A DNA stretch of 64,000 bases from Trissonchulus latispiculum. Its lineage: Eukaryota > Nematoda > Enoplea > Enoplida > Ironidae. Below the pieces are notes generated by a model. It searched no databases, was not told the DNA's origin, and was given only the letters and a program-made list of their open reading frames with translations. Positions 48,142 to 60,000 of this stretch are shown here, piece by piece. The position numbers and the translations under genes were made by a program. The stretch's first letter is position 1. Each line of letters begins with the position of its first letter. The DNA lies in contig JASAND010025997.1 in assembly GCA_030248195.1 (NCBI GenBank), forward strand, positions 1-64,000, given 5' to 3'.

Positions 48142-50090
48142 TTTGTACTGCAGGCCAGTCATGTAGCAAATACGACCAAATGTGATTCTAAAGTCAAGTT
48201 GACAGGAATGTGGCGAGAGTCGGCCTTCTGCGAACGCAGGTTCGAGTCTCATATAGGCCATATTTTTTTGGACTTTTACTAGTTCACGACTTTCTTCTTT
48301 CTTTGTTTGGCCTATTTGTCTCATGCTGTCAACTTTTAGGCCGACAACGACACTTGTCAACATGGGAGGACAAAAATCCCCCGATAGATTCCAGAAAAAT
48401 CTTGTCTCCAATTTGGCTGTGAAGTTGCTTCCTCTAGGGTACTTAAATCGAGGTCCCTGATTTCAAAAATCGGATAAAGAAATCGATCAAAATAGATCGA
48501 ATATTTTTGTCTCCATATTACATATAGTAATTATTTCAAAATTTGCCCAAATTGGTAATTCTGGGTCTTTTTAGTAGCCGTTGTATAGCATCCAGCAGTC
48601 ACAATTCAATCCGAGCTCCAAAATCGATTTATTAATGAATTTCAAAATAACTTTAAAGATAGATTTTTGCTGTCCCAGAACCTATTATCATGATATTTTG
48701 ATTGCAGATTCTGAATCAGAATTGCCCTTTCGGTGAGTTTTCGCGAAAACCGGAGACAAGTCGCTTTGATCCGTCCATTTAACTTTACTTTACTTATTTT
48801 ACTTATACCTAATTTTTAATTCAGGAGCCAAATCGGAGACAAATTTGGACCCGGAGCCAACTTTGTTGTGCCCACGACCCACCATCTTGTAAAGAAAAGT
48901 TTTGTACTTTGATTTTACTCTGTACACACGTCCAAGCGTGCTCTTCATTCCTTTAAAAATTATTAAATACTTAAGTATCCCCAACCAATTTCATACAGGG
49001 AAAAGACAATTATACACCATTCCAAATAGGTATTTCTACAGTTTCTAATTTTTCTTTCGTTACCATTACCTTAGACTTAACTTCTCTTCACTAAGCAACA
49101 CAAATCAACAAGTCATCTTTTCATTTTGTCTCCCTCGGCTGGGTTTCCAGTTCGTCAAATGGAACTATTGATTTCGACATTTTGAGCCAGTGCTTTTTTC
49201 CATCATTTCACATCGTATATGTAGGCGAAGACTGCGTTTTTATGCGTTCTGTAGAGCCGGTTTTTCGCGTAAAATTTAAAACTGGACAATTTTTCTAGCG
49301 CTGATGCTTTTTTTACACTGAAAAGTTTTGTAACAATCTGTTTCTGATGTGTTCTGTTTTACCACTTCACTACAACTTTGAGCTTTTTCACTGGTTTCAT
49401 TCAAAAAACATATGCTGGAGGCTTAATTAATGGCTGTTTTCAAAAAACATCCTTCCGACTTTAGTTGGTCTTTCAAAATAAGTCTGAGCAAGGTCTGAGT
49501 AAGCCATTCTCTAGAGGGTTTGAAATTTAGGCTTGTCGCGTTTTGTGTTTTTTGAGGTCCCCCGCATAAAGCCAAGCTACAGGCTTAGTCATTATTAGCT
49601 CCAAGTGCTTTATAAACGACGCTGATAAGCCAAGCTAGACTCATCACCAAAATTAAGGAATTTCGTCGTGAGTTAAGAGAGTAGGGTAAAAGATTAACTG
49701 GTTTAAGGTGCTGGTTTTCTTTGCTGAATAGTTTTCGAAAAGCGACATCTTACCCTATTTCGAAAGATAGAAAGTGATATGGGCATTGATTTAAGCTAAA
49801 TGCTGCTATTTATACTCATTTAGGCAAGTTTTCCTTATTTCCCGAACGGATAAAAGTGGGCCACTAATTTTATTACAGATTTCTTGATACTGACTAAACA
49901 ATGAAGGCATAAGTCCTTTAGGATTGAAAATAAAGGCTTGTTGATAATGGTGACTCTTGGTGCTCTAGGCGATCGAACAAAATCCGCTCAGGCATCAAAA
50001 TTGTGTTTTCGCAGGGTCAATTCTCATGACAGCAAGTTTGTAGAGTTTCTTAGTTTCGAATTCAGGTCATTTTTAATGATTTTAATTCTT
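47500..50090. other. Stretch without recognised genes
   Basis: Contains an (ATTT)n run at 48105-48145 and a B-box-like GGTTCGAGTCTC at 48239-48250. Other short frames have no recognisable motif. A splice acceptor ending at 50097 closes the stretch, so an upstream non-coding exon of the next gene may lie here. Confidence 0.5.
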
Positions 50091-50158
50091 ATTTCAGCCC
50101 ACCCGTTGCTGCAAATGTCTGCCGAATACCACAGCCCATATCTCGGGGGGCTCAGAAA

Positions 50159-50884
50159 ATGCACTGGCTAATTCATTTCCTACTCCTGTGGTTCTACTTC
50201 CTCTGTACTTGTGTTACAGTTCTGGTTTGGGTACTTGCCCTCCTATCTAACTGTGTCTACTTTAAATACTGGAAAAGCTATGATATCCTTTTCGTTGTGG
50301 CACACTTTCTGCTGGCCTGCTGTATTCCGGAGCTGCGCTGCGAAAATCCGATACTCGGCATTGTGATGTACTTTCACCGGATTTGTCGCCGGAAAGAGCC
50401 GACCAGCATTGCAATCCGGAAAATCTATCATCCAGATCAGTCCAGCGAAGATCCGGAACGGGTGAAAAAAATGAACCAGATCGTTTCCGCTCTGGATTTT
50501 TCCGTTTTCCTACTCCGACTTCGTATCACCATTGCGTTGGTGATCGGTCGACTGCACACCATGAAGTACGATTATTCGACATTTTTCGGCGCCGCTTCCA
50601 CGATTGCGGCATTCTATCGAATTCTGTGGGGCGATATTGTCCTGGTCTGGGTTCAACTGTTATGGGTATTTTTTCGCCAAATGCAACTTTTCTGCAAGCT
50701 GGGTTGTGTCAAGTACTACATGTGGGCAGCTCTGGTAATTCTAACCGGTGCCCTTGTAATGGAAATACCGATGAAGGCAGTTTTTGAGGAGTTTGATAAA
50801 ACCTGGTGTTGCTATGATGCAAACTCTACGCTGAGAAATTTGCCCGTTTTCACTTGTGACTCTATGTTACCATCTTTGCTGTAA
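50159..50884 (+). CDS. Unrecognised multi-pass membrane protein
   Basis: A 241-residue open frame. It starts at an ATG with A at -3, 61 bp after an acceptor (TTATTTCAG) ending at 50097; the frame is open back to that acceptor, so an upstream coding exon is also possible. Hydrophobic segments near residues 6-33, 41-56, 118-130, 160-183 and 194-208 suggest four to five membrane helices. Between helices 2 and 3 lies a charged stretch with RICRRKEP and YHPDQSSEDPERVKK, probably cytosolic. The C-terminus is Cys-containing (KTWCCYD). Base composition is richer in GC than the flanks, which supports coding. I do not recognise the family and assign no function. Confidence 0.65.
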   Translation: MHWLIHFLLLWFYFLCTCVTVLVWVLALLSNCVYFKYWKSYDILFVVAHFLLACCIPELRCENPILGIVMYFHRICRRKEPTSIAIRKIYHPDQSSEDPERVKKMNQIVSALDFSVFLLRLRITIALVIGRLHTMKYDYSTFFGAASTIAAFYRILWGDIVLVWVQLLWVFFRQMQLFCKLGCVKYYMWAALVILTGALVMEIPMKAVFEEFDKTWCCYDANSTLRNLPVFTCDSMLPSLL

Positions 50885-50989
50885 ATTGTACTATACATCG
50901 TACAAGTTGTACGGAATGAGTAAATTATTCGTGTACATCCCTTTAAAAGAGACAGTTGTGTCAGCAATTCACAAGAACTCCAAATGACT

Positions 50990-51056
50990 ATGTAGCACAG
51001 TGGTAGAGTGTTCTGCTAGAGATCTGAAACTTGGTAGTTCGATCCCCACCCTGAAG
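50990..51056 (+). repeat. tRNA-derived repeat head, plus strand
   Basis: TAGCACAGTGGTAGAG fits the A box and TAGTTCGATCCCC the B box with tRNA-like spacing, but the acceptor and anticodon stems pair poorly. It lies 105 bp downstream of the membrane protein gene. Confidence 0.5.
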
Positions 51057-51094
51057 AGTGATTTTTAATTCTGTATTTCTTCAGTGCAAAAACT

Positions 51095-51170
51095 AGGCTT
51101 CGCCGGAAATCGAACCACGGACCCCCCGGACTGCAGTCAGGCGTGCAACCACTACACCACGGTGTCAGGA
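51095..51170 (-). repeat. tRNA-derived repeat head, minus strand (Cys-like)
   Basis: On the minus strand, TGGTGTAGTGGTTGCACG (A box) and GTGGTTCGATTTCC (B box) flank an arm with the loop CTGCAGT, in which GCA would be a Cys anticodon. One anticodon-stem pair is mismatched and the acceptor stem is not closed. A decayed tRNA or SINE head, in opposite orientation to the one 40 bp away. Confidence 0.45.
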
Positions 51171-51899
51171 GAGAACAGGGCATACCTCTGTATCATTTGT
51201 GCTCTATGTACATCAACTGCTGTTTAAAACCAATACGAAAGCAAGAAGAATACGTTATGAAATTAATAAGGATTAAGAGGCGTACGCTCTCTGCAACCCT
51301 ACAAGATCACTACTGCTAAATATAGCAAATTTTATCACGAAGCTAACACTTACGACAAACAAAAACTGAGCATACAAAATTAAAAATTCTGAACAGTACA
51401 AATATTTTATATTATTTGTGAGAGCGGATAAAGGTGTTCAGCGTAAGATACAGCCATTTGTACAAACAAATTAACATTGTGTTAAGGCCCCGATTCCGGC
51501 TGTTTTAAGGATGGCGCTTGTAGCGTGTCGCATGTCGTGTCGTAAGTCGCATGTCACTTGTCGCAGTTAATGACATGTTTACAGAGGCTGACCATCACGT
51601 CAGCAGGAGCTCTATTTCACAGACTAGGCATGCGACAAGCGTTTAAGAAATCTTACTGCACTCCTGGCGACAACAACATTTTTGTCGCTACAAGCTGGTC
51701 CTGGTGCCGCCCTGTGAGCACAGTTACGACAGGCGACTCGAGACATTACGACGGGCCGAAGCCTGTGAACTGGACTTTAGGGCTGCCGTTTAGGTTCCAC
51801 GTTTTAGGTTTTTGCTTTCTGGAACCACTGATACGGAGAAACAGACCTGTAGGGCGTTTCACAAAGGGCTCCTAAATCTAGCTCCTAAGTCCTATCTTA

Positions 51900-52195
51900 T
51901 CTCTTATGAGCAGTTTACGAGCAATTTATGAGCGGCTCCTAAACTGTTTCACAAAGCTCCTCTTAAACTGCTCCTAGACATTCGCTCATAACCCGCTCGT
52001 AGCGCCTTTCTCTTAACTTTCTAAGCGCTTTCTGTAGAAGAATAGTTATTCATATCTAGAAAACATTAAGTTTTGTTCAAGTACTTTTGATAAAAAGCTA
52101 TAAGTTTAGCAACTGTAAGTTCTGCGAAAGATTTAGTACAATCTTTCGTCTGCTGGTCTTTAAATCCTGTATCCTTGGGCTGTCATACTTTAAGT
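51900..52195 (+). mobile_element. Probable 5' LTR region of the Copia element
   Basis: Lies directly upstream of the primer binding site. The LTR start could not be set because the 3' LTR is lost and cannot be compared. A patch of repeated GCTCCTAA and GAGCGG-like units lies at 51868-51990. Confidence 0.35.
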
Positions 52196-52214
52196 GGTTA
52201 TGGGCCCAGAGCAC
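52196..52214 (+). other. Copia primer binding site (initiator tRNA-Met type)
   Basis: GGTTATGGGCCCAGAGCAC is complementary to the anticodon region of an animal initiator Met tRNA, the primer used by Copia-type elements. It lies about 90 bp upstream of the gag start. Confidence 0.7.
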
Positions 52215-52306
52215 GGTTTATAAAGATTGCTCTGGTATTGACACTAACTTTTCTTTTTGGTTGTCTCTTCCTGCGTTTGGGTTATAGTGCCACCAACAGT
52301 AGGACT

Positions 52307-53096
52307 ATGACCGAGAAATCCAAGTCTCATCTGTCTATTGATAAATTTGGTGGGAACAATTATCCCACTTGGAGATTTAAGATGAGAATGGTTTTGATTG
52401 AAAAGGACCTCTGGGGTTACGCAGAAGGGACCGGGGTATTACCGGACCGAGGTATTACAGGTATGTCCGTATACCGGACAGGGATCACAGGAGGAAAGAC
52501 AATAAAGCGCTAGCCACAATTGTGCTAGGGTTGGAGGACTCGCAAATATTTTTGGTAAAGAATGCAACTACGGCGAAAGAGGTGTGGGATAGTCTGCAAA
52601 ACCACTCGAGAGACGAACGTTATCCAACAAAATTTTCTGCGTAAAAAGTTGTTTCGTCTTACCATGTCAGAAGGGCATGATCTGATCACCCACATCAATC
52701 GACTAAAGGACCTGGTTGATCAGTTATCAGCCATCGACGCGCCAGTTAACGAAGAAGACCAAGTCACCATACTGCTTGCAAGTCTTCCAGAATCTTTTGA
52801 CACTCTGATTACTGCTCTGGACTCAAGGACCGGGGAACTGGCAATGCCTTTTGTCCAAAGCAGACTGCTGGAAGAAGAGACTAAGCGAAAAGAAAATAAA
52901 GGTGATGCTAATGCGGTGGAGGGGGCGCTGGCTGCGAAAGGTCAAAGGGACAGGAAAGTGAGAATTGGAAACTGCTATAACTGTAATAGACCGGGTCACT
53001 ATTCTTTTGAATGCAAGTCCAAAAAGCCAATGAATAAGCAGAACCAAGTTCAAGCAGAAAGCCAATGCCGCGGTTCAGCCAAGAGATCCGTCCTCT
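52307..53096 (+). pseudogene. Copia gag, broken
   Basis: The frame starts MTEKSKSHLSIDKFGGNNYPTW-like, a typical Copia gag N-terminus. It is disrupted near 52430-52510 by an inserted stretch with repeated GGTATTAC and CCGGAC blocks, then by a stop, and resumes at 52562 to 53096. The C-terminal part has a CCHC zinc knuckle, CYNCNRPGHYSFEC, which binds RNA in the particle. At least two frame breaks make it non-functional. Confidence 0.85.
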
Positions 53097-53120
53097 GAAA
53101 CAGATTCAGCAGACGCTTTC

Positions 53121-53752
53121 GTGGTTGCTAATGGAAACGATGATCATGTTTTGGCCGCCAACAGCAGTCAAAATCAAAATGGTTCATGGTTCATAGATTC
53201 GGGTGCCTCACAGCACATGTCCTACAAGAAAGACTGGATGGTGGACTATGTGGAATTGGAGAAACCCGAAGAAGTGAGGCTGGGGGATGGACGTTCAGTT
53301 CAGGCCCTGGGCAAGGGTAACGTGGAAGTTGTAATTGATATTTCTGATGGAAAGAAGGAAATTGTAATTAAAGAAGTCTACTAGTTCCAAAATTAGCTAT
53401 GAATTTGCTGTCAGACAGTGCAGTTGCTAAAAGAGGCAACAAAGTAGAGTTTTCCGATGACAAGTGCTACATAACCAAAAACGACAAACTGCTAGGTATT
53501 GGAGAGTTATGTGGCAAGTTGCACAAGCTGAAATCTACAAGAGCCGGAACCGTTTGTCATACTGCAGCGCTGACCAACATTGATCTATGGCATCAACGCT
53601 TCGGCCATATCAGTGAAAGAAACTTAAGATTATTGTATAATCACAACTTAGTCAAAGGGCTAACTCTCTACAAAAATGAAACCATGAAAGTCTGTGATAG
53701 TTGCATAGAAGGAAAGATGCACAGATTGCCTTTTGCAAAGCACAGTAGGTAA
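53121..53752 (+). pseudogene. Copia protease and integrase zinc domain, broken
   Basis: FIDSGASQHM carries the aspartic protease DSGA active site. After a stop near 53384 the frame continues with the pre-integrase block, in which HQRFGH and CDSCIEGK give the HHCC zinc site. A further stop follows at 53750. These are parts of one pol polyprotein in live elements. Confidence 0.85.
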
Positions 53753-53764
53753 GTAAGTGAGGTC

Positions 53765-54120
53765 TTGGATCTTATTCACTCCGATCTGTGCGGCCCTATG
53801 AAAAACAGCTCTATTGGTGGGTCTAAGTACTTCCTTACCTTTGTTGACCAAAAGTCACATATGGTATATGTCTATTTTCTGAAGCAAAAGAATGAAACAC
53901 TTGAAAAGTTCAAAGAATTCTATGCAGAAGTCACAAACATTGCTAATAAAAGTATTAAAGTTCTCCGCACGGACAACGGTGGTGAATACGTTTAAAAAGT
54001 ATTTGAAAATTTTTGTAAGTCAAAAGGCATAGTTCCCCAACTTACAACTCCACACACCCCAGAACAAAACGGGGTAGCAGAAAGAATGAATCGGACGCTG
54101 GTTGAGGCGGCAAGAGTATG
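53765..54120 (+). pseudogene. Copia integrase core, broken
   Basis: The three acidic catalytic residues can be placed in IHSDLCGPM, LRTDNGGEYV and EQNGVAERMN. A stop codon directly after the second block (near 53994) and a frameshift before 54118 break it. Confidence 0.85.
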
Positions 54121-55109
54121 CTTAGCAGTGCAAAGTTAGATACAAAGTTTTGGGCGGAAGCAGTCGCAGCAGCAGCGTATGTAAGAAACAGTTCACCAAC
54201 TACTGTCATTAAAGGCAAAACTTCTTTTGAAGCGTTCTTTGGTACCAGGCCTAGCGTTTCACATTTCAAAGTGTTTGGGTGTACAGCGTACGTCCTTGTG
54301 TCAAAACCATATCGACAAAAATTTGATCCGAAATCCGAGGTGTGCAAATTCATTGGCTACAGCCTCCGATCCAAAGGTTATCGTCTTTATGATCCGCAAG
54401 CAAAGAAAGTGATTACATCCAGGGATGTTCTGTTTGATGAAAGCTCGGTCAAAGGTAATAGGGCTGAAAAAGAGGTTGACTATTACAGTGACTCAGGAAG
54501 TGAGAAAGCTGATCAGCGTAGAGATGATCAAACAGAAGTTGCAGAACAAACCGGGGTGGAAGAAGGAACAATAGAAGAAGTTGGACCCGCAACAGAAGAA
54601 GAAGACGTTGAACCTGTCGTGAGGAGATCCAAAAGACAGAAACGACCGCCGGCTGAATGGAAGGAAGAAAAACCGTGGTGGAAGGTGGCCGACAGAATGA
54701 CAGAGAAGAGCGCTCATTATGCATGTGTGGGGACAGAGATTCAAGAACCGATGACTATCAGCGAAAAAATGGATTCTGAATATGCCAAAGAGTGGAAAGC
54801 TGCGGCACAAAGCGAAATTGCTTCATTGCTGGAGAATGAAACCTGGGTATTGGTCCCGTTGCCAGAAGGCAGGAAACCGGTACAAAGCAAAAGGATATTT
54901 AAGGTGAAATATAAGCCAGACGGTTCAATGGAAAGATTTAAAGCTTGTCTGGTGGCCAGAGGTTTCTCCCAAAGTTATGGCCTAGACTACGAGGAGACAT
55001 TCGCTCCAGTAAGTGAAGTTTGCCTCCGTCCGTACTGTGATTGCTATTGCAGTGCAAGAAGGAATGGACATTCACCAAATGGACGTCACTACTACATTCT
55101 TGTATGGAT
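54118..55109 (+). pseudogene. Copia integrase C-terminus and 5' half of reverse transcriptase
   Basis: Open for over 300 codons: the integrase C-terminal block (FKVFGCTAYVLV), an acidic linker rich in EEE, and the start of the reverse transcriptase (FKACLVARGFSQ, ETFAPVS). A small frameshift near 55015 precedes the point where the hAT transposon interrupts it, at the conserved LDEEIYM block. The rest of the domain continues at 61401. Confidence 0.88.
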
Positions 55110-55117
55110 CCCTAGAC
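55110..55117. repeat. hAT target-site duplication, left
   Basis: CCCTAGAC, repeated exactly at 61393-61400. TA at positions 4-5 fits the nnnTAnnn pattern of Buster-type hAT elements. Confidence 0.93.
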
Positions 55118-55139
55118 TAGAGCTGGGGCCGGTTCCACT

Positions 55140-55258
55140 AGAACCGGTTGGAACCGGAACCGGAACCGGAACCGGAACCGAACCGGAAGGATTTTTAGAA
55201 CCGGAACCGGAACCGGAACCGGAACCGGAACCGGTAGGATTTGGAACCGGCCGGTTCC
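55140..55258. repeat. CCGGAA hexamer array, left end of hAT
   Basis: Two runs of GGAACC units separated by a GGATTTTTAGAA spacer. Subterminal repeats of hAT elements are commonly transposase binding sites; that role here is inferred. Confidence 0.85.
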
Positions 55259-55671
55259 AACTCTAAAAGCCGACGTCCTAGTAATAAAAGGCTATACAGA
55301 ATTTCATAAAACCAAATCTTTGAAGATAGATCATTTTTGTCCTTAGCAACATCTCTCAGAATTGAGTCTTAGCAACAAGTCTTGAAAACTGGTTTTTAGC
55401 AAGCAACGTGACTTCTTTGCACATGCGGGCTTAGCGTTATGCTTAAACTTAAATGCTACTTTCGTGCACTCATATGCCTGTATGGCATCCTTTCTGCAAA
55501 TTAAGAGCTTTTGTTCAACTAAAACTGCTGAGTTTGCTTTGGAAGGGGAGAGGCTTGTGTAGTTTTCCCAACGTGATTTCAATCACAAATCAATCTCAAT
55601 TTTTGGGCACGACTAAGCTCACTTTCTAGTTAGTATGTAACCATTGTTATAATCTTCCGTTTTTTGGAGCA

Positions 55672-56972
55672 ATGCACCCATTTTCTAGGGAGGGGTTATG
55701 CTCAACCTTTTCTGAAAATTTTTGTCTTTCGGCCCCAAATATATACGTACCGATTTCTAGGGAGGGTTGCCTGCCTATTTTTTCCGAAAAATTTGAGCCT
55801 TTTAGCCCCAAATACGTACCCATTTCTGGGGTGCTGACTATTCTGGAAAATTTTAGCCTTTTGACCCGAAATACCCATTTTCTATGGAGTGGTGCTGCCC
55901 AATTTTTTCAGAAAAATTTTGGCCTTTTGACCCCAAATACCAATTTTCTAGGGAGGGGTGCTGCCCAATTTTTTCTGAAAAATTTTAGCCTTTTGACCCG
56001 AAATACCCATTTTCTAGGGAGGGGTGTTGCCCAATTTTTTCTGGAAAATTTTGGCCTTTTGACTCCAAATACTCATTTTCTAGGGAGGGGTGCTGCCCAA
56101 TTTTTTCTGAAAAATTTTAGCCTTTTGACCCGAAATACCCATTTTCTAGGGAGGGGTGCTGCCCAATTTTTTCTGAAAAATTTTGGCCTTTTGACCCGAA
56201 ATACCCATTTTCTAGGGAGGGGTGCTGCCCAATTTTTTCTGAAAAATTTTGGCCTTTTGACCCCAAATACCCATTTTCTAGGGAGGGGTGCTGCCCAATT
56301 TTTTCTGAAAAATTTTGGCCTTTTGACCCCAAATACCCATTTTCTAGGGAGGGGTGCTGCCCAATTTTTTCTGAAAAATTTTAGCCTTTTGACCCCAAAC
56401 ACCCATTTTCTAGGGAGGGGTGCTGCCCAATTTTTTCTGAAAAATTTTGGCCTTTTGACCCGAAATACCCATTTTCTAGGGAGGGGTGCTGCCCAATTTT
56501 TTCTGAAAAATTTTGGCCTTTTGACCCCAAATACCCATTTTCTAGGGAGGGGTGCTGCCCAATTTTTTCTGAAAAATTTTGGCCTTTTGACCCCAAATAC
56601 CCATTTTCTAGGGAGGGGTGCTGCCCAATTTTTTCTGAAAAATTTTGGCCATTTGACCCGAAATACCCATTTTCTAGGGAGGGGTGCTGCCCAATTTTTT
56701 CTGAAAAATTTTGGCCTTTTGACCCCAAATACCCATTTTCTAGGGAGGGGTGCTGCCCAATTTTTTCTGAAAAATTTTAGCCTTTTGACCCCAAACACCC
56801 ATTTTCTAGGGAGGGGTGCTGCCCAATTTTTTCTGAAAAATTTTGGCCTTTTGACCCCAAACACCCATTTTCTAGGTAGGGGTGCTGCCCAATTTTTTCT
56901 GAAAAATTTTGGCCATTTGACCCGAAATACCCATTTTCTAGGGAGGGGTGCTGCCCAAGTTTTTCTGAAATG
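55672..56972. repeat. 66 bp minisatellite, about 17 good copies
   Basis: The unit contains CCCATTTTCTAGGGAGGGGT and GCTGCCCAATTTTTTCTG. Degenerate copies at 55672-55870 lead into about 16 near-identical units and a partial one. Because 66 is a multiple of three, it gives long frames on both strands (459 and 358 codons), which are not taken as genes. Confidence 0.95.
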
Positions 56973-57044
56973 TTTAATGCATACAATTTTCATTGTTTTT
57001 GTAGTGAAAGTACCATATTTCCTGGCGGTACAGCATATTCTTCT

Positions 57045-60000
57045 ATGGTAATGGCTTCTAATTTGGATTCCATTGATATTAGTGTGGATACTGTGGACGT
57101 TGATGATGAACCTATGCATTCTCCAACTGCCAAAGCTAGAAAGAGTCATGTCGAAAAATTGCTCAAGGATCAGAAGGTAGCTTATATATAATCAATTGCT
57201 CCTGTTTTAGTTGTGTTCCTTTTACGAAATGTACGTAAGCTTAGTTTTGCAAGTATATATGCATGTATTTTGACATTTTGAGGAAGTGGAATTTTGTCTT
57301 TCAATTCGGAGGGTAATTTTAGTTTACGTTTCGGTATCTAATCCGCTATAGTTGACTGGACGCCTGTCCCGATTACCTATTTTTTCCATGTCTTCTATCT
57401 GCTATGGTTCCTTATCGTTTATTTTTAAGCCAATTTAATGTTTTTAGCACTCACAAGCGTTTTGTCTTGATTTGTTGCAGGCAACTGTATTTATCGACCC
57501 CACAAAGCGGGGTGCGCCATGGAAGCTATTTGGAGTAATCCGTGAAACCAATGGCACAGAAAACGGTGAATTTATCGCCTGTTCGATTTGTCACACAGTG
57601 TATACATCACCACAGCAGCATGGGGCAAAGGGCGGCCTCGGCAGTCTGGAGAAGCACCTGAAGAACAGACATTCGGAGAAATATAAGCAGCTGCTCTGCA
57701 CAGCCGACTGCAAAGATACCAAAGACATCAGGAGCTTTACCTTGGAAGGTATAAGTTAATTGCAACGTGTTTTAGTTGAATGGGGTATATATTACATGTT
57801 GCCGGAGGTTATAAGTCTGGCTTTTGCCATTCATTTGCATATCCGTAGTTGAACAGCCGGTTTTCAAGTCAGCTGTATCTGTAACTTCTGGTGACCATTT
57901 CACGGGTATTACTATTTTAGGAGCTCATGGGGTGCCTGTTCGCCCTATGTCTGTCGCTCGGTGTCAAGCTGTAAACCGTTCAATCGCGGCGTTCGTAGCT
58001 GACTGTAGCCAACCATTCCGCATCGTCGAGCAGCCATCCTTTCGTCAAATGATTTCTGTGTGCTTGAATTTGGATTCACATCCGGAACCTACAAAGATTT
58101 TCAAAATACCATCGAGAAGAACCATAAGGGATAATTACTTACAGGTGAGCGCATAGCATACGTGGAGGGATGGCGAGAGGGGTGCTGAGAGATAATAACA
58201 GATTGATCTCTCCGCGGGCAAGCGGCAAATGTTGAAATTTTTGACTTTGACAGACCTGCACTTTCTTCAGAAATTTCTTCGTCACTTTTCTAGTCTGTTC
58301 CATCGACCTACTAATCAACAGTACCATGTCTACGAAGAAGCAGAACCTAAGAATAAACGTTTGTGTTTTGAAAATATTGTTCTAGAATATGTTTGATGAG
58401 ACCAAAGCTAATGTTCAGTCCGCCATTGCCAAAGCTGGCACTGGTAAAATCTTTGGTGCCATCACTACTGACGGATGGAGAGAAGTGATGACCCAAACTG
58501 AGATCCAATGTGTCCCATTTCATTTCATTGACAATGATTGGAATCTGCACACTACACTTCTCGGATCTCGGGCCATTCCTGATCAGAAAGCTTCTACCTT
58601 GGGGGCCTGCATCAGTGAGATTATCGAAGAGTATGGTATTGATCCTGCTTCTCAAATTTTTGTTACTGATTCCGCCGCCAACATCACTAGAGCTTGCACG
58701 GACCGCCGTTGGGTTCGATTTGCCTGTTTTGCTCATGATTTGCATCTTTTGGTCTCCACCGACGGATTCCGCTTGTCGTCTGATTCTGAATGCGGTCAGA
58801 TTAGAAAGCAGATCACGGCTTGCCAAGAGGTGGCCAGCTTTGTTAAGCATTCCAAATACTTGCCAAAATTGCTCAGCGTTGCCAAAGAAATGGAGCTTCC
58901 AGCTACCTCTTTGAAGCTTGCCATGCCAACCAGATGGAACTCAACTCTTTTGATGTTGAAAAGTGTCAAGGATAATCTGCCTGCACTAAGACAGATCTTA
59001 GTGAACACGCCAAAAGCTCACGTGATGAGCTCAATCAGTGACCAAGCCCTTACTTTGATCATAACGTTTTTGGAACCTTTTGCCCAACTGACAAAACAAT
59101 TTTCCAGCCAGTCTGTACCACTTCTGTCAGAAGTTTGGCCATCCGTTGAAGCTTTGAAGGATCAGCTGTCGTCCTGGTCGTCTACGCAAAATCTGGAAAT
59201 GGAAGAAGAAGAGGAGGATTCTGAATTGGTAAACTTAATTAGACTAGCTGAAAGACCTGATCTGAAAACTAAAGTTGAACGTAAACGTCCCGAGCATACA
59301 TTAACACGGGGTCCGATTCTGGGGGGGGTCTGCCCCGACCTCGGCGAAGGGTCTACCCCTGAAAAAATCCGAAATTTTATCGGGGTCTGCCCTGAAATTT
59401 GCAAAACTTGCGAATTTTTAACGTTTTTGACCAAAAACTCGTAAAAAATGACAATTTTTAGCGATTTTTAAGAAATTTTTTTAAAAAATCGCTAAAATTT
59501 GCTAAAAAATTACCAATTTTCAGTGAAAATCGCTGAGGGGTCTGCCCTTTTTTTGCTTTCTGGAGGAGAGGGTCTGCCCTTTTTTCCTTTTCGCTGAGGG
59601 GGTCTACCCGTTTTTTGTCGGTCTGGGGGGGGTCTGCACCCCCCCCCCATTCCCCCCCCACGTTATCCTATGGTCCCGAGCCGTGTAGCGGCTTCGGGAG
59701 GGGCTGACCACTTTTTTCTTTGATCTTTGCCTCACTTAGATGGTTACCTTTAGTCTCACTTTGATGGCTACCTTTAATCCTTTACCCGTCATACTTAAAA
59801 CCTTTTTGCTGCTTTCACTCTTATTTTAGGTTGCCACTGAGCTTGCTGGAATTCAGAGAGTGATGCTTGATTGTATCGATGATGTTGGCAACAGGGCACG
59901 GCATCAGCGGCTTCTGGTGACGGATGCTCACAAGATCGCTACTGCTCTGGATCCTAGATTTAGTGCTTTAAAGATGGCACTGTCTCCTACTCGGGAAGAA

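Noticed and set aside
51095..51170. Functional tRNA-Cys gene
   Set aside because: A mismatch in the anticodon stem and an unpaired acceptor stem; better read as a tRNA-derived repeat.
55672..56972. CRISPR-like array
   Set aside because: The units are contiguous, with no unique spacers, inside a eukaryotic transposon.
55672..57149. Long frames of 459 codons (plus) and 358 codons (minus) as protein genes
   Set aside because: Both arise from a 66 bp minisatellite whose unit is a multiple of three; there is no domain, and frames on both strands are equally open.
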